NCBI GenBank assembly: GCA_018261615.1 | Contig: JAGTSE010000028.1 | Location: 1-64,000 of the forward strand | Length of the DNA: 64,000 nucleotides | Direction: 5' to 3' | Source: Pseudomonadota bacterium | GTDB lineage: Bacteria > Pseudomonadota > Gammaproteobacteria > Enterobacterales > Enterobacteriaceae | Notes under the pieces: generated by a model | Database searches by the model: none | Told to the model about the DNA's origin: nothing | What the model saw: the letters and a program-made list of their open reading frames with translations, nothing else | Shown here: piece after piece, positions 18,250 through 27,681 of the stretch | How positions within the stretch are numbered: the first letter of the stretch is position 1 | How the letters are laid out: every line of letters begins with the position of its first letter | Program-made: the position numbers and the translations under genes

Positions 18250-20898
18250 ATGGAAAATCCAGCCATCCTGTTACGTCGTCTGAATCCGTACTGTGCCCGT
18301 GCGATGGAAGGGGCGGCCTCGCTCTGCCAGACCCGTGCCCATGCGGAAATTCTGCCTGAGCACTGGCTGCTGAAACTGCTGGAGCAGGGGGAAGGCGACC
18401 TGACGGTGCTGGCACGCCGTTATGAGTGGGATATGGATGCACTGTGGCAGGATTTGCTCGGCTGGCTGGATAATCAACCGCGCTCGGTGCGCCATCGTCC
18501 ACAGCTCTCGGAAAACATTCAGATGCTGATGCAGGAAGCTTGGCTGATTGCTTCGCTCAACAGTGAAGAGCAGATCCGCAGTCATCATTTGCTGATGGCC
18601 CTGACCGGCAAACCGAAACTGCTGCGTTGTGACGGTCTGTGGCCGATGCTGACTCTGGCACAAAGCCAGCTGGAGCTCCTGCGCCCGTTACTCGATGCAC
18701 AGTCGGACGAACGTCCGGAATTGCAACTGGAGAAGGAACTGGCGCAGAGCCACGGTGGAGAAGTGGAGTTCGTCGGGCGTCCTGTCGGCGCGGAGGTAAA
18801 AGAGGGCGAGCTGAGCCCGGCCCTGCAAAACGCGCTGGATAAATTCACCCTCGACGTCACCGCTAAAGCGAAGGAAGGCAAAATCGACCCGGTGTTTGGT
18901 CGCGATACAGAAATCCGCCAGATGGTGGACATTCTCTCCCGTCGTCGTAAGAACAACCCGATTCTGGTCGGCGAGCCGGGTGTCGGCAAAACGGCACTGG
19001 TCGAAGGCCTGGCGCTACGAATATCTGAAGGCAACGTGCCAGAAAGCCTGAAAACAGTGGTGCTGCGTACTCTCGACCTCGGCCTGCTGCAGGCTGGCGC
19101 GGGCGTAAAAGGCGAGTTCGAACAGCGCCTGAAAAATGTCATTGATGCCGTACAGCAGTCGCCGGTACCCATTTTGCTGTTTATCGACGAAGCCCACACC
19201 ATTATCGGCGCGGGTAACTCAGCGGGCGGCGCGGATGCGGCCAACCTGCTGAAACCGGCGCTGGCGCGTGGTGAGCTGCGCACCATCGCCGCCACCACCT
19301 GGTCCGAATACAAGCAGTACTTCGAACGTGATGCGGCCCTGGAGCGTCGTTTCCAGATGGTGAAAGTGGATGAGCCGGACGACGAAACCGCCTGCCTGAT
19401 GCTGCGTGGCCTGAAATCCCGCTACGCCGAACATCACAACGTACATATCACCGATGATGCGGTACGTGCCGCCGTCACGCTGTCCCGTCGTTACCTGACC
19501 GGACGCCAGCTGCCGGACAAGGCCGTCGATTTACTCGATACGGCCGCAGCCCGCGTGCGCATGAGCCTCGATACGGTGCCGGAACAAATTGTGCGCCTGA
19601 AAGCACAGCTGACCGCACTGGGGCTGGAAGAGCAGGCGCTGCTGGAAGATATCGCCGCCGGCAGTAACCGTCATGGTGACCGCCTGAGCGTTATTGAGAA
19701 GCAACGGACTGAACTGGATGCGCGTATCCGGGAGCAGGAAGACCGTTTCAGCAACGAAAAGGCGCTGGCACAGCAACTGATGACCAGCCGACAGGATATC
19801 AGCAATCAGGCTGAAATTTCCGGCCTGCAACAGCAGCTGGAGCAGGCGCAGCAGGGCGATGTGCTGGTTCAGGTGGATGTGGATACCCGCACGGTGGCGA
19901 ATGTTATCGCCGACTGGACCGGCGTGCCGCTCTCTTCCCTGATGAAGGACGAGCAGACCGAGCTGCTGACCCTGGAAAACGAAATTGGCAAACGTGTGGT
20001 GGGTCAGGATGTTTCCCTTAATGCCATTGCCCGGCGTCTGCGTGCGGCCAAAACCGGCCTGACATCGGAGAACGGCCCGCAGGGTGTGTTCCTGCTGGTC
20101 GGCCCGAGTGGTGTCGGTAAAACCGAAACCGCACTGGCGCTGGCAGATGTGCTGTACGGCGGCGAGAAATCACTCATCACCATCAACCTGTCCGAGTATC
20201 AGGAGCCGCACACCGTGTCGCAGCTGAAAGGCTCACCACCGGGCTATGTGGGATACGGGCAGGGCGGCATTCTGACCGAGGCGGTACGAAAACGTCCGTA
20301 CAGCGTGGTGCTGCTCGATGAGGTGGAAAAAGCGCACCGCGACGTGATGAATCTGTTCTATCAGGTGTTCGACCGCGGTTTTATGCGCGACGGTGAAGGG
20401 CGTGAAATCGACTTTCGTAACACCGTTATTCTGATGACGTCGAACCTCGGCAGCGACCACATTATGCAGCTGCTGGATGAACAGCCAGACGCCAGCGAAA
20501 GCGATCTGCACGAACTGCTGCGCCAGATCCTGCGTGACCACTTCCAGCCCGCGCTGCTGGCCCGTTTCCAGACCGTGATCTACCGTCCACTGGCAGAATC
20601 GGCGATGCGCACCATCGTCGAAATGAAACTCAGCCAGGTGAGCCAGCGCCTGAACCGTCACTACGGCCTGACCACGCAGATTGGTGAGAGCCTGTATGAC
20701 ACGCTGACCGCCGCCTGCCTGTTGCCCGATACCGGAGCACGCAACGTTGACAGCCTGCTTAACCAGCAAATCCTGCCGGTGCTGAGTCAGCAGCTGCTCA
20801 CTCACATGGCTGCGAAGCAGAAACCCGCTTCCCTGACCCTAGGATGGGATGAGGAAGAGGGCATCGTGCTGGAGTTTGATGTGCGCTCTGGTCTGTAA
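18250..20898 (+). CDS. clpV: T6SS sheath-disassembly ATPase ClpV (TssH)
   Basis: 882 aa, normal for ClpV. An N-terminal sheath-binding ClpN-like domain (about 10-145), AAA1 with Walker A GEPGVGKTAL (about 241-250) and FIDEAHTIIGAG, a short coiled-coil middle domain (about 420-520), and AAA2 with Walker A GPSGVGKTETA (about 618-628) and VVLLDEVEKAH, plus a C-terminal D2-small domain. It extracts TssC from contracted sheaths and recycles it. Both ATPase sites look intact. A ribosome site (GAGAGAG) precedes the ATG. Confidence 0.97.
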   Translation: MENPAILLRRLNPYCARAMEGAASLCQTRAHAEILPEHWLLKLLEQGEGDLTVLARRYEWDMDALWQDLLGWLDNQPRSVRHRPQLSENIQMLMQEAWLIASLNSEEQIRSHHLLMALTGKPKLLRCDGLWPMLTLAQSQLELLRPLLDAQSDERPELQLEKELAQSHGGEVEFVGRPVGAEVKEGELSPALQNALDKFTLDVTAKAKEGKIDPVFGRDTEIRQMVDILSRRRKNNPILVGEPGVGKTALVEGLALRISEGNVPESLKTVVLRTLDLGLLQAGAGVKGEFEQRLKNVIDAVQQSPVPILLFIDEAHTIIGAGNSAGGADAANLLKPALARGELRTIAATTWSEYKQYFERDAALERRFQMVKVDEPDDETACLMLRGLKSRYAEHHNVHITDDAVRAAVTLSRRYLTGRQLPDKAVDLLDTAAARVRMSLDTVPEQIVRLKAQLTALGLEEQALLEDIAAGSNRHGDRLSVIEKQRTELDARIREQEDRFSNEKALAQQLMTSRQDISNQAEISGLQQQLEQAQQGDVLVQVDVDTRTVANVIADWTGVPLSSLMKDEQTELLTLENEIGKRVVGQDVSLNAIARRLRAAKTGLTSENGPQGVFLLVGPSGVGKTETALALADVLYGGEKSLITINLSEYQEPHTVSQLKGSPPGYVGYGQGGILTEAVRKRPYSVVLLDEVEKAHRDVMNLFYQVFDRGFMRDGEGREIDFRNTVILMTSNLGSDHIMQLLDEQPDASESDLHELLRQILRDHFQPALLARFQTVIYRPLAESAMRTIVEMKLSQVSQRLNRHYGLTTQIGESLYDTLTAACLLPDTGARNVDSLLNQQILPVLSQQLLTHMAAKQKPASLTLGWDEEEGIVLEFDVRSGL

Positions 20899-20913
20899 TA
20901 GAGGGATAGTGGT

Positions 20914-21555
20914 ATGGACAGCGCAAAAGAGATTGCCAGAGATATGCTGGAGGCCATTAATATCGATGGCTCTGGTTTTTGGGGAGCAATAGGAAAAGGT
21001 TTTATTTCATTTCCAGTCAGTCTTGCCTATCTGGGGTATGATTTCATTGATACTGAACATCGCAGGGACAATCTGGATGATAAGTTCAGGCTGGCGCGAT
21101 TAGTTAAAAAGGGTGTATTTAATCATCAGCTTATTGAGCAAATCATTAAGACCTCTCTTGAGGATTTTATTTCACGTATTCACGCCGAAAAAATATCTTC
21201 TATCGTGAAAAATGTTTCCGGTTCGTTCATGGGGAAAATGGCGTTTACTGAACTAACGGGTGTGAAGCTGGGTGAAGCAATAGTATCCAGAGGTGTATCA
21301 GCCTTTTTTGCCGGAAGTCTGGTTGGCTTATTGTTATCTGTTGGTGCTGAAACATCTAGAGCAATTTATACATCAAGAGACCTCGAAGACAGAAATCCTG
21401 TTTTGCACAATAAACTCCAACGTCTTGGTGACCTGGATCTTCTTTATTTTATTGTTGAAGGTATCGTTAAGCCTTTTGAAACCGCTTGTGAGTTAGGAGA
21501 CAGAAATCCTGCCGAGTTTGATAAAGTATGTGAATACTTTTTTGGAGGCTTATGA
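20914..21555 (+). CDS. Unknown T6SS-cluster protein, candidate membrane-active effector
   Basis: 213 aa, family not recognised. It lies 15 bp after clpV, is AT-rich compared with the structural genes, and is followed by an overlapping gene for a 70-aa membrane protein. Residues 1-100 look amphipathic, with an early hydrophobic stretch (FWGAIGKGFISFPVSLAYLGYDF). The centre holds a glycine-rich hydrophobic segment (about 107-150: GSFMGKMAFTELTG to FAGSLVGLLLSVGAE) that could form a membrane hairpin. The C-terminus is soluble. Position, base composition and a tiny coupled membrane partner fit an effector-immunity pair of pore-forming type. This is inferred; a structural accessory role cannot be excluded. 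Confidence 0.6.
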   Translation: MDSAKEIARDMLEAINIDGSGFWGAIGKGFISFPVSLAYLGYDFIDTEHRRDNLDDKFRLARLVKKGVFNHQLIEQIIKTSLEDFISRIHAEKISSIVKNVSGSFMGKMAFTELTGVKLGEAIVSRGVSAFFAGSLVGLLLSVGAETSRAIYTSRDLEDRNPVLHNKLQRLGDLDLLYFIVEGIVKPFETACELGDRNPAEFDKVCEYFFGGL

Positions 21556-21764
21556 AAATCAAGGTGATTCTTCTGGTAATCCTTTCCCGATTAATTCGTG
21601 GGGCGGGGATGGGGCTGGGTGTTTCTGGTATCGCATTTACTATTTGGTTTTTTTTCTTATCTTCAAGCGAGTCCAGATACATCTGGGGTGCGTTTTCGAT
21701 AGCAGAATTTTTTGCAGGCTATCTTATATATCGGTTCGCTTATACATATGTTTATGATGAATAA
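21552..21764 (+). CDS. Small membrane protein, candidate immunity partner
   Basis: 70 aa with two predicted membrane helices (about 6-35: VILLVILSRLIRGAGMGLGVSGIAFTIWFFFL; about 45-62: WGAFSIAEFFAGYLIYRFAY). The ATG overlaps the stop of the preceding gene (ATGA), a coupling common in toxin-immunity pairs. There is no recognised family. An inner-membrane immunity protein would suit the candidate membrane-active effector upstream. Function inferred from context only. Confidence 0.55.
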   Translation: MKIKVILLVILSRLIRGAGMGLGVSGIAFTIWFFFLSSSESRYIWGAFSIAEFFAGYLIYRFAYTYVYDE

Positions 21765-21949
21765 CCATACGGTTTTGTCACCCCCAGGAAATCAATCATG
21801 AAGATATTTACAATGTTCCACCAACAGGCATGGAGATAACGTGGCTATACGGTGGAGCGGCTAAATAAAATAATTTAAACCTTATATCGTTGTCTTTCTT
21901 TCCATCACTGGTTATTCAGGATGCTGAAATATTACACGGAGTAAAGATC

Positions 21950-24484
21950 GTGAGCCTGACAGATACACTGAGCAGTTTAATCCAAACCCCGCTAAACCGT
22001 TACCAACTGGATATTCCGTCGTGTGCGGCAAATATTGACGTGGAAGGTTTCAGCGGTTCAGAAGCGATGAGTACACTGTACAGGTACACCATCAATTTCA
22101 CGAGTGCCGACAAGAACATTGATGCCCGCCAGATGCTGAGTAAGTCGGCAACTCTGACCATGGGGGCGGGTAACTTGCTCTCTCTGACGGAGCGCAAGGT
22201 GGTTCATGGGGTGGTTACCCATTTCGAACGTACCGGTGGCTCCGCTGATGAAGCGCAGTACTGCATCGTACTGGAACCGTTTCTGGCGCTGCTGGGCAAT
22301 CAGCACCGTACCCATCGCTTTTTCGTCAACAAATCGGTCCCGGAAGTGGTGTCAGAGGTGCTCACGGAGCATGGGCTCAAAGGCTGGGAATATGAGTTCA
22401 CCCTCAAAGCTGACTATCCGAAGCGCGAACAGATTAACCAGTACAAGGAAAATGACCTCGCCTTCATTGAGCGTCTGCTGGCTGAGGTGGGGATTTTCTA
22501 CTTCTTTACCCTGCAGCCTGACACCCAGACCGAAGTGGTGCACTTTGCGGACAAGCAGAGTGCATGGACGTTCGGTAAAACGCTGCCGCTGAACAGCCCG
22601 TCAGGGGCGAGTGATAATGCGGCCGACTCGGTGTGGGATGTGCACGTCTGGCATAACGTGGTGGAGCGTTCGGTTACGGCCAGTGACTACAACCACCGTG
22701 AAGCACAGAACATTCTGATGTCCGTACCGGCTGACATGACCCGCGGCGATGGGGAGGGGAACACTTATGGTGATGTGTATCACTACCGACCTCGTCACCT
22801 TGAACGTGGCGACAAAATCACGCCGACGGCAGAAACCGGTAACTTCTGGGCACGCCTGGAGCATGAGCGCTTCCTGTCTACCCAGACCACAGTGACCGGC
22901 AGCAGTACCGACCACACCCTCAGTCCGGCTCAGGTGCTGACTATTACCGAAATGGCTATCCCGCCAACACTGCCGCGTGAAACGGAGAACGGAGTTGTTA
23001 TTATCCGAACTGGCTACTACGCCTGCCGTAAGAATGCCCTTAAAGTGGCATGGGTAGCGATGCCGTACTACGAGAACCGCTGCTGGCGTCCTGCCGCTAA
23101 AAAGCGCCCGGTGGTCAGCGGTACCCTGATGGCGCGTGTGACCAGCGCCAGGGATAACGACATCTACGCCTGGCAGGATGTATCCGGCATGTACCGGGTG
23201 AAATTTGATGCCGACCGCGACGACAAACGTCAGGGTATGGAAAGTATGCCGGTGCGCTTTGCCAAACCTTACGGCGGTGACAAATACGGCTTTCACTTCC
23301 CGCTGATACAGGGTACTGAAGTTGCCATTGCGTTCCACGAAGGTGACCCGGACCGGCCGTATATCGCCCACGCCCTGCATGACTCCCGCCACGTTGACCA
23401 CGTTACAGAACTGAACAGCACACGTAACGTTATCCGCACAGCGGGCCTGAACAAGCTGCGGATGGAGGACAAGCGTGGCGAAGAGCACGTTAAACTCAGT
23501 ACGGAGTATGGCGGCAAAACCCAACTCAATTTAGGACACAACGTCAATGCTTCCCGAGAACTGCGTGGTGAAGGTGCTGAGCTTCGTACTGACCGACACG
23601 TTTCCATTCGCGGAGGGGCCGGGATGTTTATTACGGCCGATAAACAACCATTTGCCAGCGATAAGATGCTGTCCATGCAGGAGGCGATCGCTCAGCTGGA
23701 AAACGCGCTGAGTATTGCGCGCAGCCTTTCTGATGCAGCAGAAACGGCAGAGGCTTTGCCTGCTGATATTCAGAGTCAAGTTAAATTGAATGAAGCACTA
23801 AATGAACTGGCTAAACCCGGAATGGTGCTGAATGCGCCTGAAGGGGTGAGTATCACCAGTCCTCAGGCGGTTCGCGTGGCGTCAGGAAGTGCCAGCGTGG
23901 GGATTATGTCCCAACAAAACACTGATATCAGTGCGCTGAAGCGCTTTACGGTAGCGGCGGGTGAAGCAGTGAGCATGCTGGCCCGTAAGGCCGGGATGAA
24001 ACTCTTTGCGGCGAAGGGCAAAGTAGAAATCCAGGCGCAGGATGATGCGCTGGAGGCGATAGCTAAAAAAGATGTCACCGTGACCAGTACGGAAGGGCAG
24101 ATGGTGCTGACCGCCGCTAAAGATATGGTCCTGAAAAACCTTGATGGATCGTTTATCCAGTTACAGGGTAAAGATATCATTCTGGGCTGTGAAGGGAATA
24201 TTCTGTGGAAGTGTGCTAATGCCCAGAAAATGGGGCCTGCCACGCTAAACTCATCTCCCCAGACCTTTCCGAAAGGATATGGCGGCATTTATTCACTGAA
24301 AGATGATGAAGGAGAAATCATCCCGAATACCGAATATAAGGTAACCACTGCTGACGGTCAGATATTTACCGGAACCTCCGATGAGCATGGTAAAACGCTA
24401 CCGATTTATACCTCAATGCCCGGTAAGCTTAACATTGAAATTCTGGGAACTGGTAATCCATCAACAGGGAGTAACAAGGCATGA
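21950..24484 (+). CDS. vgrG: T6SS spike protein VgrG (TssI) with C-terminal TTR-like extension
   Basis: 844 aa from GTG 21950, chosen for the well-spaced ACGGAG; an in-frame TTG upstream lacks a ribosome site. It has the gp27-like base (FSGSEAMSTLYRYTINFTSADKNI), an OB/gp5 part (GTLMARVTSARDNDIYAWQDVSGMYRVKFDAD; FPLIQGTEVAIAFHEGDPDRPYIAHALHD) and a DUF2345 needle (about 610-770). The last 70 residues or so (GIYSLKDDEGEIIPNTEYKVTTADGQIFTGTSDEHGKT) form a transthyretin-like module, which in other enterobacterial VgrGs binds Tle1 lipases. The next gene overlaps by 4 nt and encodes such a lipase, so this is probably its dedicated carrier. Confidence 0.94.
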   Translation: MSLTDTLSSLIQTPLNRYQLDIPSCAANIDVEGFSGSEAMSTLYRYTINFTSADKNIDARQMLSKSATLTMGAGNLLSLTERKVVHGVVTHFERTGGSADEAQYCIVLEPFLALLGNQHRTHRFFVNKSVPEVVSEVLTEHGLKGWEYEFTLKADYPKREQINQYKENDLAFIERLLAEVGIFYFFTLQPDTQTEVVHFADKQSAWTFGKTLPLNSPSGASDNAADSVWDVHVWHNVVERSVTASDYNHREAQNILMSVPADMTRGDGEGNTYGDVYHYRPRHLERGDKITPTAETGNFWARLEHERFLSTQTTVTGSSTDHTLSPAQVLTITEMAIPPTLPRETENGVVIIRTGYYACRKNALKVAWVAMPYYENRCWRPAAKKRPVVSGTLMARVTSARDNDIYAWQDVSGMYRVKFDADRDDKRQGMESMPVRFAKPYGGDKYGFHFPLIQGTEVAIAFHEGDPDRPYIAHALHDSRHVDHVTELNSTRNVIRTAGLNKLRMEDKRGEEHVKLSTEYGGKTQLNLGHNVNASRELRGEGAELRTDRHVSIRGGAGMFITADKQPFASDKMLSMQEAIAQLENALSIARSLSDAAETAEALPADIQSQVKLNEALNELAKPGMVLNAPEGVSITSPQAVRVASGSASVGIMSQQNTDISALKRFTVAAGEAVSMLARKAGMKLFAAKGKVEIQAQDDALEAIAKKDVTVTSTEGQMVLTAAKDMVLKNLDGSFIQLQGKDIILGCEGNILWKCANAQKMGPATLNSSPQTFPKGYGGIYSLKDDEGEIIPNTEYKVTTADGQIFTGTSDEHGKTLPIYTSMPGKLNIEILGTGNPSTGSNKA

Positions 24485-26064
24485 GTGACTACCACGCATG
24501 GGAAGCCAGTGACTGTGAACATTTCACTGATGTCAATATTTCTGAGAAAATAGTTGTCTGTAAGCGTAAACCCGTACCTGGAATAACAATTACTATTGGG
24601 ATGTTTTTTGATGGCACAGGGAACAACGCGTTTAATACTCAGAATCGGATTTTGGAGTCTTGTTCTCATCTTGATGTTGGAATGAAGGCAGAAGACGCAG
24701 AAGCCTGTGCCAAAAAACTGGGGAAAAAAATTGGCGATGCTGGAAGTTATATTGGGTATTATTCTAACATCCACTGGCTTAATACACTTTACGCCACCAA
24801 TGACGAGGTAATTGAGGAACAAACAGTTTATCAGCGAGCAGTCTATGTACAGGGAATTGGTACCGATAAAGGCAATGGCGATAGCTCGATAAGTATGGGG
24901 ACGGGTGGTTGGTTTTATGGTGTGGTTGATAAATCTGATGAAGGTGTTGGTCTTATTGCTGAACAAATTTCGAAATTCTTGGCTCTTAACCAAGGGGTAA
25001 ATTTTGCAATTGAGAAAATTCAGTTCGATGTTTTTGGATTTAGCCGCGGTGCGGCGGCGGCTCGCCACTTTGCTAACCGTGTAAGAAACAACGATAAAGC
25101 GATACAGCAGGCCATAACTAAAGGGCTTGGTGGTCGAAATCAACATGGTAAACCTGCAGGTGAAACTCGCTTTCTGGGATTATTTGATACCGTGTGCGCG
25201 GTAGGTACAGTAAGTAATCTATTTGATGTTCATAGTGGTGTGAACCCCGGTGTTGAGCTGGATCTGCCTCCAGATATTGCACAGAAAGTCTTTCAGATCA
25301 CGGCAATGCATGAGTGCCGATACAACTTCAGCCTGAACAGCATCAAGGAATCGTGGCCGGAACTGGCTCTGCCGGGTGTTCATTCAGATATCGGCGGTGG
25401 CTATAATCCAAAGGAAAAGGAGTATCTTTTTCTGACTCAGCCCCAAAACGAAACTGTCAGTGAAAGTATTCCTTTTGAAGTGACTGATATCTACCGGCGT
25501 TCAGCGGCCGAAATACCTGACTTAAAGAGCCTGCCAGCGTTAAGTGCGATAATTCCGAGCGGTGAAGTAAAGACAGAAACTTGGTACGACTATCTTGTTA
25601 ACGAGGATAAAAAACGCGGTGGCATCACACAAAAGCGTGTTGGGGCGGCAGTCACTATTGAGAGGATTGTGACTAATGACTGGAGCAAAGTTAGTTTACG
25701 GGTGATGCTGGATGCGGCTCAGGAGGCTGGGGTGGCAATGAAAGAAATTGAACCTACTAATGAATATTTGAATTTACCTGAGGATCTTGAATTCTTATGC
25801 CAAAAAGCAATTGATCAAGGTAAAGCTGTAAGGAATGGTGGCCCTCTGAAACCCTTTACCACACCAGAAATACAATTAATTGGTCAATATATTCACTGCT
25901 CCGCTCACTGGAACCCTGTAGTTGTAAAAGATGTCTGGCTGGACGGGAATAAAGTGAAAACCATCTACGGGGCAGTGAAATCATCTGATTTGCTTTTTTA
26001 TATCAATCGCCCAAACCCCGGTTGGGTTCGTGCTGTCTGGAATATGCAGGGAGGAAAATCATGA
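24481..26064 (+). CDS. Tle1-like T6SS phospholipase effector (DUF2235)
   Basis: 527 aa. The DUF2235 alpha/beta-hydrolase region includes GMFFDGTGNN (about 41-50), the nucleophile elbow GFSRG with Ser188 (VFGFSRGAAAARHFANRVR), Asp236 in LGLFDTV, and His301-Ser-Asp303 in PGVHSDIGGGY, a plausible Ser-Asp-His arrangement. Known Tle1 proteins hydrolyse membrane phospholipids in the periplasm of target cells. The ATG overlaps the vgrG stop (ATGA), and VgrG carries a TTR-like tip. The gene is AT-richer than the core T6SS genes, suggesting an exchangeable cargo cassette. The substrate is not deducible from sequence. Confidence 0.85.
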   Translation: MSDYHAWEASDCEHFTDVNISEKIVVCKRKPVPGITITIGMFFDGTGNNAFNTQNRILESCSHLDVGMKAEDAEACAKKLGKKIGDAGSYIGYYSNIHWLNTLYATNDEVIEEQTVYQRAVYVQGIGTDKGNGDSSISMGTGGWFYGVVDKSDEGVGLIAEQISKFLALNQGVNFAIEKIQFDVFGFSRGAAAARHFANRVRNNDKAIQQAITKGLGGRNQHGKPAGETRFLGLFDTVCAVGTVSNLFDVHSGVNPGVELDLPPDIAQKVFQITAMHECRYNFSLNSIKESWPELALPGVHSDIGGGYNPKEKEYLFLTQPQNETVSESIPFEVTDIYRRSAAEIPDLKSLPALSAIIPSGEVKTETWYDYLVNEDKKRGGITQKRVGAAVTIERIVTNDWSKVSLRVMLDAAQEAGVAMKEIEPTNEYLNLPEDLEFLCQKAIDQGKAVRNGGPLKPFTTPEIQLIGQYIHCSAHWNPVVVKDVWLDGNKVKTIYGAVKSSDLLFYINRPNPGWVRAVWNMQGGKS

Positions 26065-26708
26065 AATCAATCATCAGACTAATTTCGCTTTTATTACTGG
26101 TGGGTTCTGCTAGTGCCTGTGCCAGTGAGCAACCTAACAGTCTCAAAACTCCCTGGGACAAGTGGTTTTTTGCCTTTACTACCCCCAAAGCTTTATCGGC
26201 ACAGGTTACCCTATTGAAGTTGTTGGATGTCGATGGTTATGCATCGACATATCGGACTATCGATCAGCCACAAGGGATCAGTGTAGGGCGATGGAGTGAA
26301 CGTAACTCTGCGGGGAATACACAATTTAATAAAGCCGACAGATTGCCACAGATAATGATATTTTGCTGGGATTCAATCATTGATAAAAAGGTTTATCAGT
26401 CCACTTTATTCTTTACTCAAGATACATGGAATAAGATGACTACCCCTTATCCTGATGTCTTAGAACCTGCAAAAAATGCATACCGACAGACGATGCTGAT
26501 AGGTTTGGCCCCTGAGGGAAAAGTACGAGTCTGGTTAAGACAATATGGCCATTCAGATATTCCTTTAAATGATACAAGAATAACAACAGTTTCAGGGAAA
26601 GAGCTGGATATGTGCAAGGGTGTAACGGGAAGTAATTTTTCCTATGGGTATAGTAATACAACCAAAGAATTTATTAAGGATAAAAAATATCCTTATGGGA
26701 TTTGGTGA
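26061..26708 (+). CDS. DUF2931-like exported protein, candidate Tle1 immunity
   Basis: 215 aa from ATG 26061, overlapping the effector stop (ATGA) with GGAGG upstream. An N-terminal signal sequence (IIRLISLLLLVGSASAC) ends in a cysteine compatible with a lipoprotein, although Ala at -3 is not ideal. The body (PWDKWFFAFTTPKAL, QIMIFCWDSIIDKKVYQSTLFF) resembles DUF2931 proteins often seen beside T6SS lipases. A periplasmic location would let it neutralise the lipase where it acts. Immunity is inferred. Confidence 0.65.
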   Translation: MKSIIRLISLLLLVGSASACASEQPNSLKTPWDKWFFAFTTPKALSAQVTLLKLLDVDGYASTYRTIDQPQGISVGRWSERNSAGNTQFNKADRLPQIMIFCWDSIIDKKVYQSTLFFTQDTWNKMTTPYPDVLEPAKNAYRQTMLIGLAPEGKVRVWLRQYGHSDIPLNDTRITTVSGKELDMCKGVTGSNFSYGYSNTTKEFIKDKKYPYGIW

Positions 26709-26786
26709 ATTATATTCTTTAGAAAGAAGTTAGTTGCCAGCGAATTCCAAATTTTATTTTGTGATTTTTCTGCGATAGAGGTTTTT

Positions 26787-27356
26787 ATGAAATCATCTTT
26801 CTACATATTTTTGCTGTCTATTTCTATCCCTGTTTTTTCTCAATCAATCGTTATCGATCCTACGTCCGCAACAGCTAAAGCCGACGATGCAAACTCAATT
26901 GCCAATATGTATCGTATGGGCATGGGTGTTCCGAAGGATATGAAAAAAGCATTTGAACTCTATCAGATTGCTGCTGAACTCGGAAACACGGATGCTCAGA
27001 TCGATTTAGGCGATATGTATTATTCAGGAAAAGAAACCACTCAGAGCTACGAAAAGGCTAATTATTGGTATGAGAAAGCTGCGAATAAAAATAATGCCAC
27101 AGCTCAGATGTATTTAGGTTACGCATACCTTAATGGCAAAGGAGTTGCAGTGAATTATGATAAAGCAAAGAGTTGGCTTGAGCTTGCAGTCAAACAAGGC
27201 GAACCTTCAGCTATGTATCATTTGGGCACGATGTTCTTTGATGGTAAAGGCGTAACTAAAGATCAAAACCAGGCTATCCCACTATTCAAAAAAAGCTGCT
27301 CCGAAGGTGATTCGAATGCGTGTGATAAGTTAAAGGAAATTAAAATAGAGAAATAA
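26787..27356 (+). CDS. Exported Sel1-repeat protein
   Basis: 189 aa. A signal peptide (MKSSFYIFLLSISIPVFSQS) is followed by about four Sel1/TPR-like repeats of roughly 36 residues (ANMYRMGMGVPKDMKKAFELYQIAAELG; LGYAYLNGKGVAVNYDKAKSWLELAVKQG; LGTMFFDGKGVTKDQNQAI). Sel1 proteins mediate protein-protein contacts, and several lipase immunity proteins use this fold. Its place between the DUF2931 gene and PAAR, and its AT-rich sequence, suggest a second immunity or adaptor gene of the same cassette. Ribosome site GAGG. Confidence 0.7.
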   Translation: MKSSFYIFLLSISIPVFSQSIVIDPTSATAKADDANSIANMYRMGMGVPKDMKKAFELYQIAAELGNTDAQIDLGDMYYSGKETTQSYEKANYWYEKAANKNNATAQMYLGYAYLNGKGVAVNYDKAKSWLELAVKQGEPSAMYHLGTMFFDGKGVTKDQNQAIPLFKKSCSEGDSNACDKLKEIKIEK

Positions 27357-27411
27357 TGTTCTTATCTGCATAGAGAAATGCATATGTGGAAATTAAAAAA
27401 TGGAGTTTCGT

Positions 27412-27678
27412 ATGTCTAAAGGCTTTGTATTGATTGGTGATAACACTACGCACGGCGGACAGGTTATTTCTGCCTCATCAACAATGGTAGTAAATGGCAA
27501 AAAGGTTGCTCTCGTTGGCGATAAAGTCAGCTGCCCAAAAGGTGGGCATGGCATTAATACCATTATTGAAGGATCGCCTGAATGGACCTCTGACGGTAAA
27601 GCCGTCGTTGTGGATGGTTGCCACTGTGAGTGCGGTTGCCAGGTGATCTCCAGTGCACCGGATTGTGTAATAGGATAA
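27412..27678 (+). CDS. PAAR-domain spike tip
   Basis: 88 aa from ATG 27412, with GGAG 7 nt upstream. It has the PAAR repeats (FVLIGDNTTHGGQVISASSTMVVNGKKVALVGDKVSCPKGGHGINTIIEGSP) and a His/Cys cluster near the C-terminus (DGCHCECGCQVISS) that suits metal binding at the tip. PAAR proteins sharpen the VgrG spike and can carry effectors; this one has no extension. It follows the vgrG effector cassette and precedes the membrane-complex genes. Confidence 0.9.
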   Translation: MSKGFVLIGDNTTHGGQVISASSTMVVNGKKVALVGDKVSCPKGGHGINTIIEGSPEWTSDGKAVVVDGCHCECGCQVISSAPDCVIG

Positions 27679-27681
27679 GTA

